A stretch of 64,000 nt of DNA from Pinus tabuliformis (taxonomy: Eukaryota > Streptophyta > Pinopsida > Pinales > Pinaceae), in NCBI GenBank assembly GCA_031772625.1, contig CM062813.1, positions 689,822,420 through 689,886,419 of the forward strand. Direction: 5' to 3'. Shown piece after piece: positions 53,214 through 63,930 of this stretch. Below the pieces are notes generated by a model that saw only the letters and a program-made list of their open reading frames with translations, did not search any database and was not told where the DNA came from. Each line of letters starts with the position of its first letter. Position 1 is the first letter of the stretch. A program made the position numbers and the translations under genes.

Positions 53214-56140
53214 GTGAATAACGTCGTGTCGACCTGCACAGAAGTTATGGACACCAAAGGAATGGAAATCAAGGAGAGTGTGCAGGAAATTTCTAGGGGG
53301 GATGAAGTAGCTGCCCCAGAAGTAGCTGAAGTATTGGCGGAGGTCCCTAAATCCCTGAGAATGCAGAGACCGAAGCCAACCCCAACCAAGGAAACCATGA
53401 AAGACAAGAAGGGCAAGAAGCCTGCCATACCAGTGCGTGCATCACCAAGATGAAACCCACCAAAGCCCAATACCTAGGAGAAAGGCAAGGTTGTAAACCT
53501 AGAGGCAGAAGAACAGGATATCAAAGACATCCTAATGGATGATGAGGATGTGGGAGAGGAAATAGAGGAGGTTGAAGCCCAGGGTGCGGACCCTATTACA
53601 CGGTTACCAGAGTATGTCCCTCCGCGTAGCCTAAATCCAAGGTCCCAAAGGACATCGATGAAAGTAAGTCTCCCCTGCAAACCCTTCTGCTACTAGATGA
53701 AATCACTTTTGACGGTCCGCATTTAGCATGGGTGTCGATTTTGAAGCTCGAAGACTGGGACTTGGCGGACCATGAGAAGTTGTCGCACCTAGCAACCGAA
53801 TAGTTGATGCATCGCATCATAGACACGAATACAGGGATGACTTCACTCTAGCCATGGAAGTGGCTCAGAGGAGTAGAAAAGGCAGGATTACTCAACCTGC
53901 TTTGGGTGCCGCACTATAACCACACCCCCGTGACAATTTTGGTTATCAAGCAGCTGCTATGCTTGGTACATGATGGGTGTCTGTGGCTGGAGGAGTCGAT
54001 ACCCATCACTAATATGTTGATTCACCGCATAACGTGCCTACCATATACAGGCGAAAACCCAGCTATGATCTTTGGCGACAAGGGTGGCAAGATGGCGCTC
54101 GCAAAATCAATGAAAGAGAAGTTCAAACTAGTAAAGAAGCCACACGGGTACGCTATCTCCAGCATCTGTGACCCTGCTGTGAAGGTGGCAACACAGATCC
54201 TTGCAGGGAAGGTGATGCAGAAGTGCCGTGTTGATGAGGTACTGGCGCTTGTCATTGCACTCGCACAACAATGCGTGGAAGGAGTCCAGTTTAACTGGTT
54301 AGACTACCTTCGCGGAGAGTTCCTGGCGAACTGCTGTGAAGCGTAAGAGAAAAGCAAGACATTCCACTATGCGTGGCTCTTGCTATCGATCGTGCTCGTA
54401 GCATGGGAGCTACCAGAGGAGAGCCAATTCCCCTCGGTCGTGCTAGACCTTCCTGAAGCAATGAAGTACGCTTCTCTATGGGAAACCAAGGATGCGGAGC
54501 GTGTTCGAGACAACAAGATCTTCTGGATCTTGATGGAAATGAATATCAGGATGGAAATCAATCGCAAGCCGTGATTGTCACCCACAGTATATGCTAACCT
54601 GTAGAGCTATGTCGAATTTAAAGTTGACTTCCATCAGATATCAATCAGGGCGCGAAAGGACCCTGCACAGAAGTGGTATGATTTTCCATACCTAGCCACA
54701 GATGATGCCATCGATGTAGTGTTTGATAAATGGCCGGTGGAGTGGCACACCACCACGAACTTGGCGGTGGGTGGAAGCAAGTCCGCCGCACAAAAGAAGA
54801 AGGAAGAGGCCAAGCTGCAGATGGCGCAACTGGTCGAAAAGAGGAAGGAGGCCACTGAGAAGGCCCAGACAGAACAGACATGAAAGGAGGCAAGAAAACA
54901 AACAGGTGGTGTAGAGTGAGGCTCTGACAAAGGCACGCAATCGCCTTCAGCTGAAACCGAAAAGAAGGACACAGAGCAGCACGATGCAGACCCTCAGGAG
55001 ATGTCTAACCGCATTAAGCGCCCAAGAGAGCTGGAAAAGGGAGGGTCCAGAAAGAAATCCAAGGTAAACAAGATCTCACTGACCCCATCACATTGACGGG
55101 GCAACTTATATGGCATCGGTGACACATTCAAAGATGTCACCATGGAAGCCCTCCAACAATTTGAGAAGCAGCAACAGGTCCTGCTAGGGGCCATCCAGAC
55201 TGGGATACAGGAGTTGCAGACCCGCGCGTCGCAAGCTGGTACATTGTCCACCAGCTTGGCTATCGGCACATCAAAGGTTGCTGATATGCTGCGCATGAAG
55301 GCTTCCAGTGTGCTAGTGCTGCTGGATGGAGAACTAAAAACAGAAAATGAGCTTGACAGGCCCATTGTCAGTGCCTTGAAGGGAGTGGGATTGAACTTGG
55401 CAGTGCTCCAGCGCAAAGCGCTCCACCTCTTGCAGGATGGAGTCATTACAGACCTAAGGGCCCGTGAGCACTGCGCCCTCTAGGTGACCAGTGAACAAAA
55501 GATAAAAAACGAGCAGATGGCCTTGCAAAGGAACGTTGCCATTGCCACTGAGGCTAAGGTCACTAACCAGAACAAGAAGATCCTACAGGTCATGGAGGAG
55601 ACATGTAGAATGGTCCTGGAATTGGCCATGCGGGAGAAGGAGCCAGTCAAGGTCCACATCTGCAAATTGGCCACAAGGGTGCACGACACACTGACAGAGA
55701 TGGCGCGAGTTTGAGGTCCTGAACAGCTTGCAAGAGGACCTAAACATCCAGAGGCTTGAAACAGAAGTGAGCAAACTTTAACAATGTTATGACGAAGTTA
55801 AGGGCACAACGTGAACTTCCCCGCTGACACAGAGGTTAGCCAAGTTGCAGGAAGCCAAGAAGCTGAAGGAACAGGTGGACGCAACGCTGCATAAGGAAGC
55901 AGTGCTGAAGGCGCGACTAAAGCCCTGACTGGAGGAAGCTTATGCAGTCACAGGAAACATTGAAGGCAAGCTTGCGACTCTGCAAGCGACACAACAACAG
56001 CTTCAGGCTAACAACACAGGGGCAGTAACTGAGAAGACAGTCGAAGATGCGAAGCAGGCAGCAGCTCAGTGCATAGCCGAAGTTGCGGTCATCAGGGTCG
56101 AGCTGGACGGGCTTCGCGCAAAGATCTTCGCGCCTACTGA
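53214..56140 (+). pseudogene. Extra post-pol ORF of the plus gypsy, with coiled coils
   Basis: Decayed frame pieces: an N-terminal basic/acidic region (53214-53600), a helical domain (53906-54346; MLIHRITCLPYTGENPAM and ISSICDPAVKVATQILAGKVMQKCR), continuing at 54380-54900 (VAWELPEESQFP), then Lys/Glu-rich coiled coils (54780-54960) and more helices with QQFEKQQQVLLGAIQTGIQEL (55142-55714). Stops at 54344, 54601 and 55481, among others. No enzymatic motif. Athila-type elements have an envelope-like ORF here, but I see no membrane segment, so a structural coiled-coil protein is likelier. Function unknown. Confidence 0.6.
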
Positions 56141-56179
56141 GTGACTTGAGGGTGAGTCACGATGTTTTTTTTGGGGGCC

Positions 56180-57151
56180 TATTGGGAGCAGGATCCCTCA
56201 AGGGTAGTTTTGGGGAAAAAAAGCCCATGTTTAAGTCAAATTTTTGTAATATTATTGTAAAGACTCCGCATTTTGTGGTCGCGGAGCGTGAAGGTGTTAT
56301 GTATCACAAAGGGTAGTTCACCCTTAGTTTTGTAAAGTAAATTTGGTTGTAAGAGATCTACCCATGGTCCGCGGACCATGGGATTGTATAAAAAGAGCTA
56401 AGCTCTAAGTAGTTAAAGGGATCGAACATGTAAGAGAGTCATAGCTTTAGAGCAAGAAGTCTAAGTCTTGGGTTGTAGCGTAGGTAGAGGCTCTGCAGCT
56501 GAGTGCACAGAGGCCTAGGGTAGAAGTCTGCAGCTGAGTACGCGGACCCCTGTAGTTGTGTGCGTAGGGTGGACAGAGTTTGTAAACACTTGGGAAATAT
56601 TAATAAAAGGAGTTATTCTGCAATTTTTGTGTATTTGTTCTGTTGATGGATTTGGATATTTTGTGTATGAATTTCCTTTATTATACTTCTATGATGCGTG
56701 AATGAATATAGTTACATTGAATGATTAAACGCAATTATGAATATCTGATTACATGGCGATAACTTTAAGTATTCAGAAAGATAAGCAAGTCACTTAAGGT
56801 AATTGAGGAATTTGCACGGTGCGTTTCCATAAGAACACGAAAATACCTAAGCCACAGGTTAGGACTATGCGAAGGTCGATCGTATACTTTCACGAAGGTA
56901 CTGGAAGCTAGAATAGAGGGTTTGTCTTACAAGCCCTAGAGCAAGATCACCTGTGCGAAGGCAGGGATAGGAGAGATAAAACGACATCACAACCTTCTCA
57001 AGGTGTGGAAACTTGGTTCCAACATCCCCCCATACTGCTTCAAGTGAGACTTCGATCCACGCTGCGCGGGCTGACGCCAAAAGGGCCAGTAGTGTAGGTA
57101 TTTGTTTGGCTAATTAACGTTGAACCTAGGTCAGGTCCCCTCAAGCCAACA
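56180..57151 (+). repeat. Plus gypsy 3' LTR
   Basis: Starts TATTGGGAGCAGG (the TG has become TA) and ends AAGCCAACA. The preceding GGGGGCC is the probable polypurine tract. Homologous throughout to the 5' LTR. Confidence 0.9.
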
Positions 57152-58709
57152 ATCCTTGATAAGGCTGACTATATCAACAAAATGATTGACCATATTCATA
57201 ATAGTGGTTTTTATATTAAGCTTAAAAAGAATCCCCTTAAAAAAGTGCCTAAAGAAATCGTGCTAGCCATTAAGTCGAATATTTCTCTCAATCCCCTTAG
57301 CAAAAATCCTATCAAAATCAATCCTCTTACCCCCAGAATTTATGACCTTCCAAAGATTCATAAAGATGGGATCCCCCTGAGACCTATTGTTAACACAATA
57401 GGAGGGCCTTCGTACCTTCTCGCTAAATTCCTTGCTCATAAGCTAAAACCTCTCGTTGGTCGCACTGAGTCCTTTGTTAATGACACTACTTCCTTTATCA
57501 AAGAGGTGACAGATTTTAGACTTGACCCAGGGGATTTGTTAGTAAGCTTTGATGTTGTTTCTCTTTATACCAATATTCCCATCCAGGAGGCCATCAGAGT
57601 CATTACTCAGGTAATTGATATTGACACTGCCAAGTTAGTAGGTCTGTGCCTCACCTCCACATTTTTCAACTTCCAAGGTGAGTTCTTTGAACAAACCTAT
57701 GGGGTTGCTATGGATTCCCCTCTTTCCCCCATAATTGCTAACTTGTTCATGGATGATTTTGAGACTAAAGCTTTGGCCTCTACTCCCTTCCGCCCTAAGA
57801 AATGGAAAATGTTTGTTGACGATACTTGTGTCATTTGGCCCATGGTTGTGAGAAGTTAGATTTGTTTCTCCGTTATCTTAATTCCCAATCCGAATCCATA
57901 AAATTCACAATGGAGGTCAAAGATATTGGGTGCCTTCCTTTTCTTGATATTCTCCTATCTAGGATGGATGATGGTTCGGTTTCTCATCGAGTTTTTCGCA
58001 AAAAACTGACACCGAACAATATCTTCATGCAACTTCTCATCATTTTCCAGCCCAAAAGATGGGTGTTCTTAACACTCTTGCCACCCGGGCTCTTAGGATT
58101 TCTGATGGGTATCACCTTGAGGAAGAGAAATTTCATCTCTTGAGAGTTTTTGAAAATAATGGCTATAGCAGACAGCAAGGCCTTAGAGCCTTTCAAAGAG
58201 CCTCTAAAGAATCTCGAGTTAAGCCTGCTCGTGATGTTCGTAATTCCAATGTGTTGCTGCCCTTCATCCAAGGGATCACCGATAAGATTGCTCATATTCT
58301 TAAAAAGAATAATGTCGCTGCGATTTTCAAACCCCTTACCACCATTAGAAACTCTCTTAGATCTGTGAAAGACCTGGTTAACCCTAAAGACATGAAAGGG
58401 GTTTACTCAATTCCTTGCTCATGTGGGGTTCCTTACATTGGTGAAACTGGAAGATCCATCAGCCAAAGAATCCAAGAGCATGCAACTGACATTAGGCATT
58501 GTCGTTCTCATTCCTCTGCATTAGCCAAACATGCGGTAAAATCTAAACACCACGTGCACATTGAGGATACCCATGTCATCGCCAAGATTAATCATTTCCA
58601 TCATAGGAAGCTAAGAGAAGTCATTGAGATTGAGAAACATGCGATCAATCTCAACAGAGATGATGGTTGGAAGCTGAGCAGAAGCTGGATCCCAACCCTT
58701 TCCTCTTGA
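57152..58709 (+). pseudogene. PLE RT and GIY-YIG endonuclease (unit 1, C-terminal part)
   Basis: Resumes after the gypsy with DKADYINKMIDH. RT motifs of the Penelope type: LPKIHKDGIPLRPIVNTIGG, motif A LVSFDVVSLYTNIP, motif B VAMDSPLSPIIANLFMD (the usual Gly before SPLSP is Asp), and motif C FVDDTCVIWP. Two frameshifts follow (about 57840 and 58030). The C-terminal GIY-YIG domain is GVYS...CSCGVPYIGETGRSISQRIQEH, with a Glu in REVIEIEKHAINLNRDDG, stop at 58707. It would copy PLE RNA onto a nicked target. PLEs of proposed arthropod origin are described in conifers. Confidence 0.88.
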
Positions 58710-58846
58710 CTATTATTATTATTATTATTATTCTTATTCTTATTATTTATTTATTTATTTTATCCGAATTCTATACTGAATCAATCTTTTTTTTGTTTTA
58801 ATTAATAAATTTAGTTAGTTTATAACCTTGATATATATATATATAG

Positions 58847-58877
<31 letters not shown>

Positions 58878-59097
58878 CTATATAAAACCTTTATTTATTA
58901 TTCCTTTCTCATGTTAAATTAAAAAATAAAAAATAAATAAACTAATAAATAAATTTAACAATATAATTAATTTCTCAACAACCTTCCCAACGACTAGCTA
59001 TTAACGGCTAGTTTATAACTGCTATTTCCTAACGTCTAATTTTGGACATGGATGCTACTCTGTTATTTAAACATTTGCAAAGATTGATTTTTTCACC
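58710..59097 (+). repeat. PLE 3' region and terminal repeat (unit 1/2 junction)
   Basis: ATT-repeat near 58712-58765, TA microsatellite near 58828-58873, then the terminal repeat with AACGGCTA motifs (near 59003) and a TTTAA box near 59067. It parallels 42924-43517. Confidence 0.75.
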
Positions 59098-59145
59098 TTT
59101 GTCGTGAGGATGAACCACATTAGTTGGTTCGAAACGTCGACCAAA
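59098..59145 (+). ncRNA. Hammerhead motif, PLE unit 2 (one core change)
   Basis: TTTGTC, then GTGAGGA (C expected at the first place), helix II hairpin 59111-59130 (GAACCA/TTGGTTC), GAAA (59131-59134), short stem III, GTC ending 59138, then GACCAAA closing stem I with a bulge. Only the first core base is wrong, so an active ancestor is plausible. Confidence 0.7.
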
Positions 59146-61205
59146 TTTCAAAAATGTGATTAGTTTGTAAGACAATACTATTATCAATATGGATCACAGA
59201 AGTCTAAGATCTAACATTATAACCCTACATGGAAGGGATATGGATGACAAGGTTTGTCAGTTCGAACGAACTCATCTACAAATTTCAAAGAAAAAATCAG
59301 ATCTTACTTTTCTGAAACGCTGCAGGGATGCATCCGTTGTTCCGGTTTTTTCCCGTATTAATCATCGTCTTAATTGCTCTAAAAATAGACAAATTTTCCT
59401 TAAAACCAGTCTGTCTTTGATGAGATCTGAAATATGCAGGGTGAGGAAAGATCTTGATTTTTTAACTCGCAAGCTTCTTTCCCTTCACATGGAATTATTG
59501 AACAACATTTTGGGCCTCCTATGAGGAGTGATAGATGGCTCTGTTGCCAAAGCAGTGCGGCTAGTAGAAATATCGAAAAAGAAGCAATCGACTAAGTTTA
59601 ATCATCTGCAAGGTACGGACTCTGGTTTCTTTGGTGATGCAGGCTCTTTGTCTCGAGCTTTGAACCTGATCGGTTGTGACCAGATCTCTTCTCTCCATTC
59701 ATGGGCTCCATCCCTAAACTCTAAGACTGTCCCTTTGACTCCGTCTCATAAATTTTTTGGAGTAGCGTCGTTCGAGCTCTCTGGTTCGGGCTTGGGTACT
59801 GATCTCCCCAGTTCATGCAGCATTGAGACTGATCCGACAGTGATCAACCCCTCCAGTGCCAACGCTGTTAGAAACCAGAAGTGTGGCTTCAATCTTGGTG
59901 ATAAGCTGTCCCTCTTCAGTTTTGATCAACCTGGAGTCTTTTGTCTGCTCCATCATGTGGGTGCTCATTCCCATTCTTTGTTGTCTTTGTCGAGGTCAAA
60001 GTTTGACCCTGCTCCCTCTCTCCCCATTGCCGGTCCCATCTTGTTTCCAGGCCCCCTCTTCGACCTTTCCCAGGGTGGGGATCCTTTCATCAGCCCTCCC
60101 TCGCCATCGCCTTTCTGGTCTATTCCTTCACTACCTCTGAACCAGCCCTCTTCGATGGTCCTTCAATCCTCGTATGATCTCCAAACCACTCATGCGAAGT
60201 TTCTTTCGTTTTCTGATCCCCCTCCTGTCCTGGTTTTCCACTGCAATTTTCCCCTCGCTGCTCTCCCACATGCTCTTCCTCTTCTCCATCCCAATCTTCC
60301 CCTATGTCGTTTTCTTGCGAGTTCCATTGTCATCCCTCCTCTTGTTTGTCAAGCCTCAACCCTAAATTTTCTAATTTCCCCTCTTGCAACCTTCATAATG
60401 ATCCCATTAAAATTAATAACACCTGGTTATATAGGTTTAATATCTTAACTAAATCAAATTTTAATGAGAACAATAATACTATTTCATATAATAATAATAA
60501 TAAAAATAAAAACAAAAATCTTTTTCTAAAAAACTCTAATATGAATAATAATAATAATAAAAAAACAAAAATCTTTTTCTTAAAAACTTTAGGAGGAATG
60601 ATAAAAACTACTACTATAATAATAATAATAATAATAATATAATCAATCTTTCTAGTTTAGAGTTAGATCCTTTTGTTCTTCACCTCTTGAATAAAGGGCT
60701 TAATTTTTCCCTTGCCCCTAGAAAAATTCCCATTGATGATATTATATGTAACATTGAATTTGGAATTAGGGATCTTCCTCATAATGTCAAGGAGGTTATT
60801 AGGCAAGACTGTGCTATTGTGCTTAGGAAAACTAAGCCTCCTAAAAGCAACATTAGCAAAAATGAGTTTCTTACCTTAAAAGCCTTAAGGGAAAACCTTG
60901 ACATTGTTGTCCTAAAGGCAGACAAAGGTGGGGCTGTTGTAATCCTTGATAACGCTGACTATATCAACAAAATGATTGACCATCTTCATAATAGTGGTAG
61001 TTACATTAAGCTTAAAAAGAATCCCCTTAAAAAAGTGTCTAAAGAAATCGCACTAGCCATTAAATCCAATATTTCTCTTAATCCCCTTAGCAAAAAGCTT
61101 ATCGAAAGCAGTCCTCTTACCCCCAGAATTATGTCCTTCCAAAGATCCATAAAGATGGGGTCCCCCTGAGACCTATTGTCAACACAATAGGAGGGCCTTC
61201 GTACC
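59139..61205 (+). mobile_element. PLE unit 2 (truncated by copia)
   Basis: Begins at the predicted hammerhead cleavage site and carries the N-terminal ORF, Asn-rich tract and RT N-terminal part before the copia LTR at 61206. It is directly downstream of unit 1 with no other sequence between, a head-to-tail tandem. Confidence 0.8.
59189..61205 (+). pseudogene. PLE protein, N-terminal region and RT start (unit 2)
   Basis: ATG at 59189 (MDHRSLRSNIITLHGRD) opens one frame to 60448, with a single TGA at 59522-59524 where unit 1 has TGG. It includes KKKSDLTFLKRCRDASVVP, a basic helical part and a Ser/Pro-rich part. After the AAT-rich tract (60480-60645) the RT start is open at 60687-61169 (LLNKGLNFSLAPRKIP, LKADKGGAVVILDNADY). 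A one-base loss near 61130 shifts the PKIHKDG motif. It is cut at 61205 within the segment that reads GGPSYLL in unit 1. Confidence 0.82.
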
Positions 61206-62269
61206 TGTTGAAGTTTCTAAGTTTACTTAGTTTAGAAACCCTTTATGCACTTTTTCTGATTTATTCCTACCTACTTGTTATTTTTATTTAACAAGTTATT
61301 TACAAAGTAAATATTGAAAATAAACACCAAGTGCATGCTCAACATATTATTGATCAACAACTAAAAGAAACAAGAACAAACACACCACATGACACCATTA
61401 TTTTTGGACCAATGTCCCCGCAAAAACCCAATGCGGGAAAACCGGTGTAGCTATTTGAGGGTTTTCTTATTAAATATTAGAGTACAATCTGGGTGCCAAA
61501 ACTAGCCTACCCAATAGAGAATTTCCTTAGCATCTATACCTCACAGTTTGAGAGAAATCTCCTAGCTGAAACCCCGGAAAATCCTTCCGGCAGCTCCTCA
61601 GCACAAAACTGCTCTGCAACCCCAGTGTTTGCCCAATCTGGACTGCGTTAGCCCCTCTCTGTCTCACGTTCACCTGCATCAGCCTTTCTTGGCCTGCATG
61701 AACCCCAGGAGGCCCTGCGTCAGCTTTTTGGCCCTCTACGCCAGACACGCTGGCCTCTCTGGTGCTCTGCGCAGCACTTGGCTGCCTCTGTGTGGCCCTA
61801 CGTGAACCCATGTTGACTCTGCGTCACTCTCCTTGGCTGCTGCGCTGCTCTCCCGACACAATCTCTGCCCTCTCTATTTCTCTGTACTTAATACCCCTCA
61901 GCTGCTCTCCCGATCACTGATTCTATCTCTCTTAGCAAACGTCGCCCTAGAGAATAGAATGACTGATCACTCTGGTGTTTCCTCCAAGTGACCCTCAAGC
62001 CTCCTCTTATACTTTTCCTATTGACATATCAACGACTAAGATTAAGTCCCTAATCAACGGCTGAGATTAGATCTGGTTTGATTCATGTCTTTTGGACCAT
62101 TCTAACACAGATTCATATTAGTACACATTAAAAATATTAATTATTTTAATATCTCATGATCTGTTTAGAACCTGCCCAAACTCTTTCCGGGTATTGGATA
62201 TCTCATGTGCACCAACCTCTCCATCAAATTTCGTGGCTGGAGCACATCTGATGCTACCCCAAATCAACA
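61206..62269 (-). repeat. 3' LTR of the pol-less copia
   Basis: On the minus strand starts TGTTGATTTGGGG and ends GAAACTTCAACA, 1064 bp. A TATA-like GTATAAGAGG lies near 62008-62018. Its right side is fixed by the polypurine tract, its left side by the jump from PLE RT sequence. Confidence 0.8.
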
Positions 62270-62944
62270 TTCTCTCTTAGCGAGGACTGTGCTCTAGCAA
62301 TACTCCTCACTGAGTATTACTCTAATCATCCGGCATCGGTACCTGTGCTGATGCTAGGCCTTCTTGCCCAACATCCTATGCACTGCTGCCTCCTGTACTG
62401 CTACCCATGGTTCTGCCACTGCCACTGTTACATCTGTATGACAGCTCCCTCTGCATTTGTGCTGCTGCTGGTCCTTTCTCCCAGCACTGCATCTTCACTG
62501 CACCTCCTCTCATCAAGCTGCATCGTGTTGCCCACTGCTGCACTACAACTTAGTTACCGAGAAGTAAGTAACTGATCTTCCAACTGACCTCCCTGTTGGG
62601 CTAGAAACACCCACTGATGTTGAAGCTCCCTCTGACACTGACAAGTGCTCCCTCTCTGACCTCTGCACTGCTGCAACAACTCCCTGCATCTCACACTGTT
62701 GCACACCTCTCTGTGCCTTCCTACACTAGTTCAACACTCTTATGCCTCTTGCACTGCTGCAGCCTGCTAGCTCTACACTATCTCGGGACTCCTGTACTGT
62801 ATCTCTCTTTGCTGCTCCATTGGCATCCGTCTCTACCCACTCAGCCAGTCCTGCTACTCCTCGTCAGGGCTCCCGTAGCAAGGTCTAATCCAAGAGGCTG
62901 GGTACCTCAAGGATCCTACCCCTCATCACCTGTAGTTCGCCTGA
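62270..62944 (-). other. Noncoding internal part of the pol-less copia
   Basis: Rich in GCAGCAGT and related motifs (CTGCTG on the plus strand); no pol motif and no convincing ORF. The plus-strand ORFs here are low-complexity shadows. It begins with the polypurine tract GCTAAGAGAGAA (62270-62281, minus strand). Confidence 0.6.
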
Positions 62945-63811
62945 CTATAACTCGATGTCTCCCCACTTCCTCTCAAGTGGCACGTGTGCACTGATGGCAC
63001 AATCATCGTCTGTAAAAACTTCCTTCTCTACCTGTGCTAGCGTTGTCTTAGTCTCGAAAGACTCTCCCTTGCTCTTCTTCCTTGGGCATTGGGTCGCATA
63101 ATGACCCATCACCCCACAGTGGAAGCACTTTATCTTGGAGAGATCTTTCTTCTTCCACTTCTCTTGCTTTCCCTCAAATGCTATGGCCACATCCTCCTCC
63201 TCCTTCTTGATCTTGATCCCTTTGCTGCTACTACCTGTCTTCGACTGCCATCTGATCTCTTCCTGGCGAAGAGCTACCCACATCTTGTCCCGAGGTGGGA
63301 GAGTCCCACTGCCTAAGATACTCTGGACAAACACTTCCCAATCTTCTAAGACATCATTTAGGGCTGTCCTCACCGTAAGCTCCTGACCCAGTATCGCTCC
63401 TATAGCAGTCAACTGGTCTCGGATCTCGTTTAGTCCTCCGAGGAAGGTGTCAATCGATTGACCCTTCTTCATCTGATACGACCTCATCTAGTTCTCAAGA
63501 AACATTCTTCTCTGCATAGAAGTATGCTGGTACAGGTTCTTGAGAGCCTCCCACATCTCAACTGTTGTTTCCTTCTCAGCTATATGTGGTACAACATAAT
63601 CCTTGACCCCGTCAAGGATAATGCACTTGGCCCTCGCCATCGCCTCTTCGTACTTGTCGTTATCATTGGGGTCGACTGGGATAGCTATAACCTTCAAGGC
63701 GGAGTTCTTGACACGATTCCTGTCAAGCACTGGTAAGATTCTGGCCTTCCAATTTGTGAATTTCGATGCTCTGTCCAGTCTATCCTCGTCTCTTACCCCA
63801 TGTAGTGCCAT
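62945..63811 (-). pseudogene. Copia Gag with one in-frame TAG
   Basis: ATG at 63811 (MALHGVRDEDRLDRASKFTNWKAR) opens one frame to 62945, broken only by TAG at 63488-63486 (AACTAGATG, Gln CAG expected). Copia Gag features: SKFTNWKARILPVLDR, WEALKNLYQHTSMQRR, SYQMKKGQSIDTFLGGLNEIRDQL, and an intact CX2CX4HX4C knuckle CFHCGVMGHYATQC. The frame stops soon after the knuckle (WGDIEL) instead of continuing into a protease. It could package RNA using another element's Pol. Confidence 0.88.
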
Positions 63812-63822
63812 GATGTTCCTTT

Positions 63823-63930
63823 ACTTCCCTCCTGGAAGTTCTCTGTTCGACTCCTCTAAGTCTCTACTTCCTGTCTGGAAGTTCTCTTCTAGACTCCCTC
63901 TGAGTCCTGATTTCCCTCCTGGAAATCCTT
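63823..63930. repeat. Imperfect tandem repeat, about 43-bp unit
   Basis: Three imperfect copies, each starting TTCCCTCCTGGAA or TTCCTGTCTGGAA and continuing with a CTCT-rich part. It lies in the leader just upstream of the copia gag. Confidence 0.65.

Larger units (their letters stand above)
45428..57151 (+). mobile_element. Ty3/gypsy retrotransposon (11.7 kb) inserted in PLE unit 1
   Basis: ATCCT at 45423-45427 and 57152-57156 flanks the element; removing it restores the PLE RT reading (VVIL to DKADYINK). LTRs are 969 and 972 bp, with TGG-type primer site, gag, protease, a second capsid-like domain, RT, RNase H, integrase and a further ORF of about 2.9 kb after pol. LTR divergence is high by eye (roughly one change per 12 bases in the first 250, mostly transitions), so it is older than the copia at 15429. 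Many stops are TAG in place of CAG. Confidence 0.93.
43559..59138 (+). mobile_element. PLE unit 1 (full-length, split by gypsy)
   Basis: Runs from the decayed hammerhead to the next one at 59098-59138. It is interrupted at 45428-57151 by the plus gypsy element, with target duplication ATCCT. Without the gypsy the unit is about 3.9 kb. It holds an N-terminal ORF region, an AT-rich Asn-coding tract, RT and GIY-YIG, all with stops or frameshifts. Confidence 0.8.

Noticed and set aside
53214-56140. Envelope gene by position after pol
   Set aside because: No signal peptide, transmembrane segment or cleavage motif is visible; the text is coiled-coil and charged.
62345-63386. Several plus-strand Cys/Leu/Ser-rich ORFs
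   Set aside because: They are shadows of the CTG-rich noncoding part and of gag on the minus strand.
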